From NCBI GenBank assembly GCA_903923395.1, contig CAIXXM010000030.1, positions 109,537-173,536 on the forward strand: 64,000 nt of DNA. The letters run 5' to 3'. The notes beneath the pieces were generated by a model. That model was not told the origin of the DNA, searched no databases, and saw only the letters and a program-made list of their open reading frames with translations. The stretch is from an uncultured Acidobacteriia bacterium (GTDB taxonomy: Bacteria; Acidobacteriota; Terriglobia; Bryobacterales; Bryobacteraceae). The position numbers and the translations under genes are program-made. Each line of letters begins with the position of its first letter. The first letter of the stretch is position 1. Below, one piece after another: positions 46,426 to 56,202 of the stretch.

Positions 46426-47375
46426 GCGAACTCCGCTGGCATCCGTTATTGAAGGAGTGGGTGGGCGTCGCGGGTCTCCGGCAGGACCGCCCGCAGATGC
46501 CCCGCGACTGGTGTCCATTCTGTCCCGGTTCGGGCAAGGTGCCCGCGCAATACGATACGTTTCTCTACCCCAATGATTTCGCGGCCTTGAGCAAGAACTA
46601 CGCGCCGTTTGAAGATAACCCCGGCCTCTTTCACAAAACCGGTGCGCGGGGGACCTGTGATGTGGTGCTCTATCATCCGGGTCACACGCAGTTACCCGCA
46701 CAAATGTCCGCGGCGCATTGGCGCAAAGTAGTGGACCTGTGGACTTCACGCACCGCGGAACTCTACAACGACCCCGAAGTCGAAACGGTCTATATCTTTG
46801 AAAATACCGGGGAAGCGATCGGGGTCACCATGCCACACCCCCACGGGCAGATCTACGCATTTCCCTTCACACCGCCGTTGATCGCCAGGGAGTTGATTGC
46901 CGCACGCGAACATCATGACAGCCATGCGGCATGCCTCTATTGTGAGATTCTGCGGGAGGAACTCGGCGCGAAGCTTCGAATTGTTCTCGAAACTGACCAC
47001 TTTGCAGCCTTTGTCCCGTTCCATGCCCGCTGGCCTGGCGAAATGCAGATCTACTCGAAACGTCACGCGGATTCCCTGCTTGCGCTGAGCGAAGCCGAGA
47101 AGACGGATCTCGCCGCATTGATTCGTGCGATACGCCAAAAATACGATAACTTATGGGGCTTCCCCATGCCGTTGATGATGGTCCTCCGGCAACGTCCCGC
47201 ACGCGGCGACCATGCTTACTTCCACTTCCACATTGAGTTTCTTCCCATCCAGCGAACTCCGTCAAAGCTGAAGTATCTTGCCGGCGTGGAGAGCGGCGCG
47301 GGAACGTTTCTGAACGATACAGTAGCCGAAACCAAGGCCGAAGAGTTCCGCGCTGTGGCACCCACATCTTTATAA
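46422..47375 (+). CDS. galT: GalT, galactose-1-phosphate uridylyltransferase
   Basis: 317 residues. The active-site triad HPHGQ (with the uridylylated second His) is in VTMPHPHGQIYAFP. Zinc ligands appear in DWCPFCPGSGK. A second His cluster is in YFHFHIEFLPIQR. It exchanges UMP between UDP-glucose and galactose-1-phosphate in the Leloir pathway. The epimerase at 7.5-8.5 kb could be its GalE partner. Start is coupled to bshB1 (ATGA). Confidence 0.92.
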   Translation: MSELRWHPLLKEWVGVAGLRQDRPQMPRDWCPFCPGSGKVPAQYDTFLYPNDFAALSKNYAPFEDNPGLFHKTGARGTCDVVLYHPGHTQLPAQMSAAHWRKVVDLWTSRTAELYNDPEVETVYIFENTGEAIGVTMPHPHGQIYAFPFTPPLIARELIAAREHHDSHAACLYCEILREELGAKLRIVLETDHFAAFVPFHARWPGEMQIYSKRHADSLLALSEAEKTDLAALIRAIRQKYDNLWGFPMPLMMVLRQRPARGDHAYFHFHIEFLPIQRTPSKLKYLAGVESGAGTFLNDTVAETKAEEFRAVAPTSL

Positions 47376-47434
47376 CACCGCTATCCTGTTGTATCCTATC
47401 GGGAATAGCTTTGATTTCAGACAGGGTGCAACTC

Positions 47435-50400
47435 ATGACTCGAAATATCTGCGCAGTCTCTTTTCTGCTTTGTGCGGCGTTGTTTGCCCAATCGACCTCT
47501 CAAATTACTGGTACCGTGAAAGATTCCACCGGAGCGGTGATCCCGGGCGCTTCCGTGACCGCATTGGATGAAGCGACCGGGATTCTCTATAAACAGACCA
47601 CCACCGGTGCAGGCCTGTATGCGTTCCCGGCATTGCCTGTTGGCAGCTATTCCATCTCCGCGGAGTTGAAGGGTTTCAAGACCTCGAAATCCACTGGGAA
47701 TATCTTGCAGGTCAATACGCCGCTGACAGTGGATGTGACACTCCAGGTAGGTGAATCCAGCGAAACGATTTCCGTAGAAGGCAGTTACGACAAACTGCAG
47801 ACCACAAACGCCACACTGGGGGCTGTGGTGGATGAAAAGTCCGTGCAGGAACTGCCGCTCAATGGTCGCAACCCATTGTCGCTACTCTTGACGCAGCCGG
47901 GCGTGGTGCAGCGCTCCCCGAATGCGGCCGGCTCCGGCGTCCACGTCAATGGATCCCGTGACCGCGCATATAACGTGACGATTGACGGTATCGAAGCCAA
48001 CGAATCCACGGTTCCGAATCCGGTGTCGAACCTCTACCGGCTCACTCCCGATAACATCACCGAGTACAAGGTCACCACTTCCAATGGCACGCCGGAAGAA
48101 GGACGTAACTCCGGCGCGAATATCTCGGTCGCTACCCGCCAGGGTGGTAATGCGTTCCACGGCACCGTGTTTGAATTCCTGCGCAATAAAGATTTCAACT
48201 CCAATGAGTTCTTCGCCAATGCCCAGGGCACGGAGAAGCCGGATATCAAGATGAACCAGTACGGGGCGGAACTGGGTGGTCCGGTGAAGAAGAATAAGAC
48301 ATTTTTCTTCTTCAGCTGGTCAGACCAGAAGATCAACACCACACAGCCAATTGACCAGACCTTCGGCAATCCAATTGTCTATACGGACACCGCGCTGGCC
48401 GGGGTTTACCGCTACTGGGTTGCGGACCCCAAGAACCCCTTCACGCTGAATGGCACCGTGATCTCACAGAACTCCACGGCGCTGGTGGACAAGCGAACCG
48501 GGGCACTGGCACCGGGGATTCGCAACTGCGCAAGCCCCACGGATGCCAACTGCGTGCAGACCTTCAACTTTGCAAACAATGATCCCAAGGGCATTGGAGT
48601 AGATAAGACGATTGCCAAGCTGTTCGCTACTTACCCGAAGCCCAATAACTTCGGCGTTGCGGGCGATGGTTTGAATACCGCAACTTACTCCTGGAACTCG
48701 CCGACCAACTTCCGTGGCCCGAATTACATGGCCCGCATGGACCACACCATCAACCAGAGCAATACAATTTTTTTCCGCGCGCTTTGGGGCGGGTACAACA
48801 CCATTGGCGGTGATCCTCTGAATAGCCGCCCGCAGGTCTTTCCGGGCTTCCCGCCGCTGGGTGAAGTCTACCGCACCACGCGGAACTATGCTCTTGGTTA
48901 CCGCAGTGTGCTTTCGCCCCGCCTGGTCAATGAGTTTACGCTGGGGCTGAGCCGGTTCATCTTCCTCTTTACACAGGGCGAAGCCAATCCGGCATGGCCG
49001 AACGTGGTGCCTTATTCGTTCGCCAACGCCTCCCTGCCCTACATCAATACGCCGCGCACTTACCGGTCCGTGACTACGCCGCAGTTTCTGGATAACCTGA
49101 CTTACATCAGCGGGGCGCACGTCATCAAGGGAGGCGTGAATATGCGCTTCTATGAACACAATGACCAGCGCGGCCAGCCGGGTGGCACCAATGTCACACC
49201 AACCCTGAGCTTCGCGTCCGGTACGAAAGCGCCGATCGGCTTCAATACCCCGGCTCTGGCAACCAGTTCGGCCGCGGGTATCGCCTCTACGGATAACACG
49301 CGTTTGCTCGGCACCATTAATGACATCATGGGGCTGCCCGCGTCACTGAAGCAGGTCTTTCTCGGTGACGTGGTGAATAACACCTTTGCGCCCTTCCTCT
49401 CTGGAAACTCAGTTTCTCTCTGGAATGAAGGTCAGCGCTTGAAGCAATATGATTCCTTCGTCCAGGACGAATGGAAAGTGCGCCGCAACCTGACTATGAC
49501 GTTCGGACTGCGGTGGGAGATCAACCCGGCCGCAACAGAATCCGGCGGGCGCGTTTATGTGCCGAACAAGCCCATTGACGGCTCACAGGGTCCGGTCACC
49601 TTTGTCCATGCCGACCGCTGGTGGAATAACAACAATCTCGGCGCTCTTGCCCCGCGCCTTGCTCTGGCCTGGGTGCCCGGGAAGGATGGCAAGACTGTGA
49701 TCCGTACGGGCTGGGGCATGTACTTCGATACGGTATCCTCGTTCCAGGTTACGGCCGCGGCGGGGAAAGTGCCGGGACTCACTTACAGTTGCTCTTCGAT
49801 TCCCGGCGGTGCGACGTCGACTGGTTGCAGCAGCGTTCCCGATATCCGGATTGCACAGGGCTTCCCTCTGCAATTGCCGACACCGACAGCGCAGCCGCAG
49901 TCACAGTTGACGCCGGTGGCTCAGATCTCAACGAACGCGCCTGCGGCGACGGTGTTTGATCCGAACTTGAAGCTGCCCACAGTGCATGAATGGAACTTCA
50001 GTATTCAGCGGGAACTGCCGAAAGGCTTTGTCCTGGACATGGGCTACATCGGCAAGCGCGGTCTGCGGTTGTTCCGCGGCTATGACCTGAACCAGATCAA
50101 TGCCGCCCCGCTGCTGCCTATGTTCCTGACGATGCAACAGAACAAGAAGCTGGGCTGCAATGCCGATGGCACCGGTTGCCCTGCGGGCGTGACCGGGTCT
50201 TCTCTCGCTCTGGTAACTTCCGGTGTCCTGACGCAATCCTTCGTCAATAGTTCCACCACATCCACGGATCTGGCCCAGAATGCGCTCGGTAACTTCGCAG
50301 GGCGTATTGAACAAACTACACTGGCACTGCATCTGCGTCCGAACCAGCAGTTCTCCACGATCACTTATCTCGATTCGGGCGGTGACTCTTACTATCATGC

Positions 50401-51205
50401 TTTCCAGTCCACCTTGCGGAAGCGCTTCGAGGGCGGGTTATTGTTTACGGCATCTTACTCGTTTGCAAAGTCGATGGATGATATGTCGATTGATCCGGTC
50501 GGTTCTTCGTCCGGCGGTGGTCTAAGCACCACGAGTTCGAAGAATGCTGCTGATATTTCGAACTGGAGGAATGAACGCGGGCTTTCGGACTTCGACCGCA
50601 AACATACGCTCACGGCGTCGAGCGTGTATGAGTTGCCCTTCGGCAAGGGAAAGATGTTCCTGAGCCATATGCCGAAGTTGGTGGAGCGGATTTTCGGTGG
50701 ATGGTCGACGAATGGAATTCTGACAGCTTACTCCGGTGAGCCGTTCAGCGTGCGCTCGGGTGTCTATACGAATAACATCTCGCACCAGTCGCGCGTGGCT
50801 CTGGTGGGTCCGCCGCCTTCGACGGATCTGACCAATGTCGCTGGCGTGATTGGGCCGGTGATGTTCGCCGGTGCAACCGCGTTTGCGTATCCCGCGCCGT
50901 TGAGTGACGGTATTGGACGCAATACCTTCCGGGCGCCGGGTTACTGGAACCTGGACCTTGGCCTGACGAAGAAGTTCGATGTTACCGAGCGGATCAAAAT
51001 GCAGTTCCGCGCCGAGGCGTTCAACGCGCTGAACCACGCGAACTTCGACAGTCCGCAGAATGCAACGTCAGGTTCCGCGGCATTTAATGCGACGACCTTC
51101 GGACGCACCTGCTGCGCGACGGTGGCTCCGCCGAGCACGCAGACCATCATCCAGACGGGCGAAGCAGCTCGGATTATTCAGTTTGCGCTCAAGCTGAACT
51201 TCTGA
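47435..51205 (+). CDS. TonB-dependent receptor with carboxypeptidase-regulatory-like N-domain
   Basis: 1256 residues from MTRNICAVSFLLCAALFAQS, a signal peptide that favours this ATG over an in-frame TTG 24 bases before. Cna-B/CarboxypepD domain at about 20-105 (ITGTVKDSTGAVIPGASVTA), plug with LPLNGRNPLSLLLTQPGVVQ, then a barrel ending in QFALKLNF. VNGSRDRAYNVTIDGIEANE is typical of the acidobacterial group. It is a paralogue of the receptor at 13.6-17.4 kb, not a recent duplicate. Substrate unknown. The galT stop is 59 bases upstream. Confidence 0.92.
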   Translation: MTRNICAVSFLLCAALFAQSTSQITGTVKDSTGAVIPGASVTALDEATGILYKQTTTGAGLYAFPALPVGSYSISAELKGFKTSKSTGNILQVNTPLTVDVTLQVGESSETISVEGSYDKLQTTNATLGAVVDEKSVQELPLNGRNPLSLLLTQPGVVQRSPNAAGSGVHVNGSRDRAYNVTIDGIEANESTVPNPVSNLYRLTPDNITEYKVTTSNGTPEEGRNSGANISVATRQGGNAFHGTVFEFLRNKDFNSNEFFANAQGTEKPDIKMNQYGAELGGPVKKNKTFFFFSWSDQKINTTQPIDQTFGNPIVYTDTALAGVYRYWVADPKNPFTLNGTVISQNSTALVDKRTGALAPGIRNCASPTDANCVQTFNFANNDPKGIGVDKTIAKLFATYPKPNNFGVAGDGLNTATYSWNSPTNFRGPNYMARMDHTINQSNTIFFRALWGGYNTIGGDPLNSRPQVFPGFPPLGEVYRTTRNYALGYRSVLSPRLVNEFTLGLSRFIFLFTQGEANPAWPNVVPYSFANASLPYINTPRTYRSVTTPQFLDNLTYISGAHVIKGGVNMRFYEHNDQRGQPGGTNVTPTLSFASGTKAPIGFNTPALATSSAAGIASTDNTRLLGTINDIMGLPASLKQVFLGDVVNNTFAPFLSGNSVSLWNEGQRLKQYDSFVQDEWKVRRNLTMTFGLRWEINPAATESGGRVYVPNKPIDGSQGPVTFVHADRWWNNNNLGALAPRLALAWVPGKDGKTVIRTGWGMYFDTVSSFQVTAAAGKVPGLTYSCSSIPGGATSTGCSSVPDIRIAQGFPLQLPTPTAQPQSQLTPVAQISTNAPAATVFDPNLKLPTVHEWNFSIQRELPKGFVLDMGYIGKRGLRLFRGYDLNQINAAPLLPMFLTMQQNKKLGCNADGTGCPAGVTGSSLALVTSGVLTQSFVNSSTTSTDLAQNALGNFAGRIEQTTLALHLRPNQQFSTITYLDSGGDSYYHAFQSTLRKRFEGGLLFTASYSFAKSMDDMSIDPVGSSSGGGLSTTSSKNAADISNWRNERGLSDFDRKHTLTASSVYELPFGKGKMFLSHMPKLVERIFGGWSTNGILTAYSGEPFSVRSGVYTNNISHQSRVALVGPPPSTDLTNVAGVIGPVMFAGATAFAYPAPLSDGIGRNTFRAPGYWNLDLGLTKKFDVTERIKMQFRAEAFNALNHANFDSPQNATSGSAAFNATTFGRTCCATVAPPSTQTIIQTGEAARIIQFALKLNF

Positions 51206-51211
51206 GGAACT

Positions 51212-51265
51212 CGACGGCTGGGAGGTGTCGTTTTTCGATGATAAGCCGCCCAGCCGTCGCTTTTT
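51212..51265 (+). terminator. Intrinsic terminator of the second TonB receptor gene
   Basis: A perfect 11-bp stem CGACGGCTGGG/CCCAGCCGTCG around a 26-base loop lies 6 bases after the stop and is followed by CTTTTTCTTT. The 86 bases beyond, up to the next gene, show nothing I can identify. Confidence 0.75.
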
Positions 51266-51351
51266 CTTTGCAAGTGCTGAAACAACCGTGCCAGCCAGGT
51301 TTCACTTATGCGCTGGATTGCGGCGGCGCAGAGGATCTGCCGAGCTGAGAT

Positions 51352-51780
51352 TCATTGCACCTGCAGCGGCGCGAGAATCTTCGCGTCGCTCATCGCGGTG
51401 ATCTTCCATTTGCCTTTCACAAGGCGCATTTCGATCTGCACGCGTTCACGGCGGTTTTCCAAGCCGCCGAGTTCGGCCTTGCTTTTCAGCTGCACAACCC
51501 AGTCGGTGTCCAGCAGACGGATCCCGCCGGGGCCGTCCTTTTCCTCAACCACATCTATGGCACAAACGACATCAGCCTGTGCTGTGACGGCGGCGATGTT
51601 GCTTTCCACCGTCCAATACTGCTTCAACGACTTGTCAAAGCTGTCCATCGCCAGCGAAGAGTTGCCTGCAGTCACTGCGGACGCGAGTTTCGCCAACCGG
51701 TCCGTGGTGGTTTCCGGTGGCGTGGCGGCGGTTGCAAGTGCCGCCACGCTGAGGAGAAGTGCCAGGAGGTGACGCGTCAT
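51352..51780 (-). CDS. Small secreted protein, NTF2/SnoaL-like (unknown function)
   Basis: 142 residues with signal peptide (HLLALLLSVAALATA). The rest (FDKSLKQYWTVESNIAAVTA; LDTDWVVQLKSKAEL; RVQIEMRLVKGKWKITAMSD) has the helix-then-curved-sheet pattern and the final KGKWKI strand often seen in NTF2-like folds. It starts 4 bases after the argJ stop, so it is the last gene of the aroC operon. No catalytic residues can be proposed. Confidence 0.7.
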   Translation of the reverse strand: MTRHLLALLLSVAALATAATPPETTTDRLAKLASAVTAGNSSLAMDSFDKSLKQYWTVESNIAAVTAQADVVCAIDVVEEKDGPGGIRLLDTDWVVQLKSKAELGGLENRRERVQIEMRLVKGKWKITAMSDAKILAPLQVQ

Positions 51781-51784
51781 GGAC

Positions 51785-52972
51785 TTAGGTCCGGTAGCTG
51801 GCGTTGATGTGGATGTAGTCCTCGGTCAGATCGCAGGTCCAGAAGGTTGCGCTGCCCTTGGTCTTGCTGGCGATGCGGAAAACGATGGAGACATCGGTAT
51901 CGTCGAGACGCAACTTCATGTCCTGCTCATCGAAGGGCGAAGCCAATCCCGCGCGGCAAACGCGAACATCCTGCAGCGTGATATCCACCGTGGAGGGATC
52001 AAAGTTCACGCCTGAGGATCCGGCGGCCGAAAGGATCCGGCCCCAGTTCGGATCAGAACCGGCGATGGCCGTCTTGACGAGCGGAGAGTTGGAGATGGCA
52101 CGGGCGATAGTGGCAGCGGCCGCGTCTGTCGCTGCACCATGCACTTCGACCGACACGAGCTTGCGGGCACCTTCGCCATCGCGGACGATCTGACGTGCCA
52201 GCGACTGCAGGGTTTCGGTCAGAGCCTCCTCGAAGACGCTCATTTCCTTCGGATCCGGACGGACACCAGAAGCACCATTGGCCATCACGATGAGCGTGTC
52301 ATTGGTGGAGGTATCGCCATCCACGGAGATGCGGTTGTAGCTCAATTCGCCAGCGCGGACGAGCATGCGGCGAAGCAGTGTCTGCGGGATGACGGCATCC
52401 GTCATGACGAAGGCCAAGGTGGTCGCCATGCGGGGGTGAATCATGCCGGAACCCTTGGTGACACCTGCGATGCGGACGGTGCCGCGGCGCAGAGTGACCT
52501 CGCGGGAGGCGCCCTTCGGCTGCAAGTCCGTGGTGAGGATGGCGCGGGCTACATCCGGGAGCGAATTATCGGCCAGCCTTTCCACCAATTCGGGCAGCTT
52601 ATCGAGGATCTTGTTCTCATCGAGTTCCACGCCGATGACACCGGTGGAGGCGGGCAGCACCTGGTTTGGCGGCAACTTCAACAGTTTCGCGAGTGCCTTC
52701 GTGGTGTTGCCGGCTACCTTCTCTCCGGACTTCGTTGCGCAGTTCGCGTTGCCGGCATTGACCAGCACCGCGCCGCACACGCCCTTGGAAAGGCGGATGT
52801 TTGCTTTGGCCAGCTTCACCGGAGCGGCCTGGACGCGGTTCGTAGTGAACAGCGCAGCAGCGGCGGCGGGGACCGTGGAAACAATCAGGGCCAGATCATC
52901 CTTTTGTTCTTTGCGGATGCCGGCATATGCAGTGGCGTATTTATAGCCCAGTGGTAAGTCGAAAGGTCTCAT
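51785..52972 (-). CDS. argJ: ArgJ, glutamate N-acetyltransferase / ornithine acetyltransferase
   Basis: 395 residues. The self-cleavage site, Ala-Thr in IHPRMATTLAFVMTDA (Thr near residue 184), yields alpha and beta chains with Thr as the nucleophile. VLVNAGNANCATKSGEK and LPASTGVIGVEL are further hallmarks, and GSDPNWGRILSAAGSSG lies in the beta chain. It recycles acetyl groups in arginine synthesis; whether it also uses acetyl-CoA cannot be told. Overlaps fmt by 4 bases. Confidence 0.95.
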   Translation of the reverse strand: MRPFDLPLGYKYATAYAGIRKEQKDDLALIVSTVPAAAAALFTTNRVQAAPVKLAKANIRLSKGVCGAVLVNAGNANCATKSGEKVAGNTTKALAKLLKLPPNQVLPASTGVIGVELDENKILDKLPELVERLADNSLPDVARAILTTDLQPKGASREVTLRRGTVRIAGVTKGSGMIHPRMATTLAFVMTDAVIPQTLLRRMLVRAGELSYNRISVDGDTSTNDTLIVMANGASGVRPDPKEMSVFEEALTETLQSLARQIVRDGEGARKLVSVEVHGAATDAAAATIARAISNSPLVKTAIAGSDPNWGRILSAAGSSGVNFDPSTVDITLQDVRVCRAGLASPFDEQDMKLRLDDTDVSIVFRIASKTKGSATFWTCDLTEDYIHINASYRT

Positions 52973-53925
52973 GCTTCAAATCGTTCCGTGCGGGTCAACC
53001 GGCTGCCGTTGGCGAAGACATCCGCCGCCATGCGTTTCCGGCCTTCCAACTGCACTTCCAACAACTCCAGTGCGGCGCCATCGCCCCCAACAGCGAAAAC
53101 GCCATTTTGATGTATTAGCGTGCCCGGAGGCAAATCCCGCGTGTCCAATACTGTACGCGAAACTGCGCGGGAACGCCACAGATGTATTGACTGGCCACGA
53201 AACACGGTATGTGCTCCGGGCCAGGGCAGCAACCCGCGGATGAGATTGTGGATCTCTCCAGCAGGCTTGGTCCAGTCAATCCGCCCGTCTTCCTTCTTCA
53301 GGATGGGAGCGTGAGTGGCCAGGGAATCGTCCTGTTTTTCAGGGGTAATACGTCCCAAAGCGAGAAGCTTCAGGGTTTCGACAAGCAGGTCAGCCCCTGC
53401 TGTTGCCAGCCTTTCGCCTAATTCTACAGCGGTTTCGTCGGGGCCAACAGGGGTTTCGTACTTGGCGAGCATATCGCCGGTGTCGAGACCCGCATCGATC
53501 TTCATAATCGTGACGCCGGATTTTTCAAAACCACGGGCAACGGCCCACTGCAACGGCGCCGCGCCACGCAACTGTGGCAGCAAAGAGCCATGCACGTTAA
53601 GGATGCCGAGACGGGGAACGTCGATAATGACCTGCGGAATAATCTGACCGTAACCAACCACAATCATGACCTCCGGCGCGAGTTCCTGCAGGTGCGCAAC
53701 GGATTCGGGGCGGCGGATTCGTTCCGGCTGATACACAGGGAGACCATGGCGCAAAGCACATTCTTTGACGGGCGATGCGGCCAGCTCCTGCTTTCGGCCT
53801 TTGGGACGGTCGGGCTGGGTAATCACCTCCAACACGTGGTGGCCCGCCGCCAGAAGTCTTTCGAGTGTGGGGACGGCAAATGCCGGGGTGCCAAGGAAAA
53901 CGGTTCTGAGGGGTGCTAGTCCCAC
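52969..53925 (-). CDS. fmt: Fmt, methionyl-tRNA formyltransferase
   Basis: 318 residues. TVFLGTPAFAVPTLERLL begins the formyltransferase domain; the catalytic Asn-His-Asp set lies in LGILNVHGSLLPQLRGAAP and MKIDAGLDTGDML. The C-terminal OB-like domain covers about 210-310. It formylates initiator Met-tRNA. It overlaps the end of def by 10 bases, the usual def-fmt pairing. Confidence 0.95.
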   Translation of the reverse strand: MGLAPLRTVFLGTPAFAVPTLERLLAAGHHVLEVITQPDRPKGRKQELAASPVKECALRHGLPVYQPERIRRPESVAHLQELAPEVMIVVGYGQIIPQVIIDVPRLGILNVHGSLLPQLRGAAPLQWAVARGFEKSGVTIMKIDAGLDTGDMLAKYETPVGPDETAVELGERLATAGADLLVETLKLLALGRITPEKQDDSLATHAPILKKEDGRIDWTKPAGEIHNLIRGLLPWPGAHTVFRGQSIHLWRSRAVSRTVLDTRDLPPGTLIHQNGVFAVGGDGAALELLEVQLEGRKRMAADVFANGSRLTRTERFEA

Positions 53926-54446
53926 TCGCCCGCCTTCTGGAGTTTTTTGATCTTGCGCTTGATCAGGTCACGCTTCAAGACGCTGAGGTGGCTGAGAAAG
54001 AGCACGCCGTTCAGGTGATCGATCTCATGCAGCATGGCGCGGGCGAGCAGATCCTCACCCTCAATCTCAAAAGTGTTGCCTTCCACGTCAAGGGCACGGA
54101 CCACAGCCTTCTTCGCGCGGGTCACTGGTTCACGGAAACCCGGGATACTGAGGCAACCTTCTTCGCCGGTTTGCTTGCCCTCTTTGTGGATCACCTGCGG
54201 GTTGATCAGGACGATCTTGCGTTGGACCTCGCCCTCTTCCGGTTCCCCGCCTGTAGTGTCAATCACGCAGAGTTGGAGCCCGAGGTTCACCTGCGGGGCC
54301 GCGAGTCCCACGCCGCGGGCCGAGTACATCGTTTCGAACATGCTGTCGACGATCTCGCGAAGTTCCGTCGTGCCGAATTCGCTGACCGGGCTCGCCTGTT
54401 GCTCCAGGATCGGGTTGTTCAGATACTTGACGATGCGGTAAACCAT
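53916..54446 (-). CDS. def: Def, peptide deformylase
   Basis: 176 residues. All three motifs are present: GVGLAAPQ, EEGCLSIPGF with the metal-binding Cys, and HEIDHLNGVLF with the HExxH-type ligands (HEIDH). It removes the formyl group from nascent proteins. The ATG shares a base with the aroC stop, and fmt follows with overlap. Confidence 0.95.
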   Translation of the reverse strand: MVYRIVKYLNNPILEQQASPVSEFGTTELREIVDSMFETMYSARGVGLAAPQVNLGLQLCVIDTTGGEPEEGEVQRKIVLINPQVIHKEGKQTGEEGCLSIPGFREPVTRAKKAVVRALDVEGNTFEIEGEDLLARAMLHEIDHLNGVLFLSHLSVLKRDLIKRKIKKLQKAGEWD

Positions 54447-55612
54447 CAGAACGCCCTCACCTGCTGCTGATAATTCTCGAAGTTGCGCAAGGTTTCGGCA
54501 AGCGAATCGCCGCCAAACTTCTCCAGCATGGCACCGGCCAGCACGATTGCCACCATGGCTTCCCCGATCACGCCTGCCGCAGGAACTACACAGACATCGG
54601 AACGTTCATAGGCCGCCTTGGCTGGTTCGCGGGTGGTCAGATCAACGCTTTCGAGCGGGCGGCGAAGAGTGGAGATCGGCTTCAGGAAACCGCGAACGCG
54701 AAGGTCCTCCCCATTGGTCATGCCACCTTCCAAACCGCCGGCACGGTTATTGCCGCGGTAGAACGAGCGTTCGTCTTTGTTGTAGTGAATCTCGTCCTGC
54801 ACTTTGGAACCAAAGCTCAGGGCACCGTCTTCGGCGAAACCAATTTCCACGCCCTTCACAGCTTGAATACAAACGATTGCCTGCGCGAGTTTGCCATCCA
54901 ACCGGCTATCCCAGGTGATATGGGAACCCAGGCCCACAGGCAGACCGTGGGCAACCACTTCAAAGATGCCGCCGATTGTGTCGCCCGTCCGGTAGGCCTC
55001 GTCGACCAGTGCCTTCATCTCTGCTTCGCAATCCGCATCCACGCAGCCCAGAAGGACTTCGGTCTTCTTGCTGTGCGCCACAATTTCGCCCCACTCCACA
55101 ACCCGTTCGAGCCGCTTCGACCCAACCGCGATCACGTGGCTGAGGACCTCAATGCCGAAATTCTTGAGAAATTGCTTGGCGACGGCACCGATGGCGACTC
55201 GCGCCGTGGTTTCACGGGCACTGGCCCGTTCGAGGATGTAGCGGGCATCGGGGAAGTTGTACTTGATGGCACCGGCGAGATCCGCATGCCCGGGGCGCGG
55301 CCGGTCCACTGGTTTATGAAGCGACGGGTCACCGCTTTCCACAGGCAGCGATTCGGTCCAGTTCTTCCAATCGGCATTGGGCAGGAGCATGGCAATCGGC
55401 GAACCGATCGTCTGGCCATGACGGATGCCCGAAACGACAGACACGCGGTCCGTTTCGATCTTCATGCGTCCGCCACGCCCAAAGCCTTGCTGGCGACGCC
55501 AAAGTTCGTGATTGATTTCTTCCAGGGATATGGGGATTCCGGCGGGAAGCCCTGTCAAAGTCGCCACGAGACATTCGCCGTGGGACTCTCCCGCCGTTTC
55601 AAAGCGCAGCAT
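54446..55612 (-). CDS. aroC: AroC, chorismate synthase
   Basis: 388 residues. Signature stretches: FETAGESHGECLVATLTGLP, RRQQGFGRGGRMKIE, RPRPGHADLAGAIKYN and LERASARETTARVAIGA. It converts EPSP to chorismate using reduced FMN. It appears to lead a compact operon aroC-def-fmt-argJ plus a small secreted protein. The 95 bases upstream, before the HEPN remnant, contain a TTGACA-like hexamer on the plus strand but no clear promoter for aroC. Confidence 0.95.
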   Translation of the reverse strand: MLRFETAGESHGECLVATLTGLPAGIPISLEEINHELWRRQQGFGRGGRMKIETDRVSVVSGIRHGQTIGSPIAMLLPNADWKNWTESLPVESGDPSLHKPVDRPRPGHADLAGAIKYNFPDARYILERASARETTARVAIGAVAKQFLKNFGIEVLSHVIAVGSKRLERVVEWGEIVAHSKKTEVLLGCVDADCEAEMKALVDEAYRTGDTIGGIFEVVAHGLPVGLGSHITWDSRLDGKLAQAIVCIQAVKGVEIGFAEDGALSFGSKVQDEIHYNKDERSFYRGNNRAGGLEGGMTNGEDLRVRGFLKPISTLRRPLESVDLTTREPAKAAYERSDVCVVPAAGVIGEAMVAIVLAGAMLEKFGGDSLAETLRNFENYQQQVRAF

Positions 55613-55707
55613 CGGGTTGAGAGGTCGTTAATCCTCTATGTTGACAGAAAAGGTGGGGGTTGCGCTAGTGGTGGGGGGAAATCCGAATTCCGCTGGCTGG
55701 AGAGTGT

Positions 55708-56202
55708 CTACTGCGATCTTTCCTTGAAAAGCAGGGAAAACATATATTCCCGGGCGAATTCAGAGTGGCTGGTTCGCTCCCAGGCAACGAATGCTGCATT
55801 GGCCAAATTTACTTTTGATTCGGCATCGGCAGGATCAAGCGGCTTTTCGAGGTTATAGTCGGCTTCATGCCGGGCTTGTTGCAGTTGGACAAAAGATTGC
55901 GCAACACTCGACAACTCAGACAGGAGTTTCTTCGTCTCGGCGTCCCCTCCGTACCTTTGCTCGAATCCAGGCCCCACGATGAACTTTCGCGATACTTCCT
56001 TCATCCGGTTGTGCTCGAAGATCCGCGCCAGGCGCGCTTAGTGCACCGGTTCGCTCCAGCGCAAGACGATGGTACGGATCAAAAGGTGAAAAAGTGCATA
56101 GTACGCAGAAGAAACCGCCCGGCGGATGTTAGCTTGGTTCGGTGGCATCGTCAGGAGCAAATTTGCCTGTTCAAGCAGTTGCTCGGGTAACTCACTGACC
56201 AT
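55708..56202 (-). pseudogene. HEPN-like protein gene interrupted by an in-frame TAA
   Basis: From the ATG at 56202 the frame reads 54 residues (ELPEQLLEQANLLLTM; NIRRAVSSAYYALFHLLIR), meets TAA at 56038-56040, then continues in the same frame for 109 residues (ARLARIFEHNRMKEVSRKF; QQARHEADYNLEKPLDP; FVAWERTSHSEFAREYMFSL). Both halves look conserved and together form a 164-residue HEPN-type helical protein (RRAVSSAYYALFH; RHEADYN). CAA or GAA to TAA is one base change. An ATG at 56004 could express the second part alone. The ATG follows the partner gene's stop directly. Confidence 0.7.
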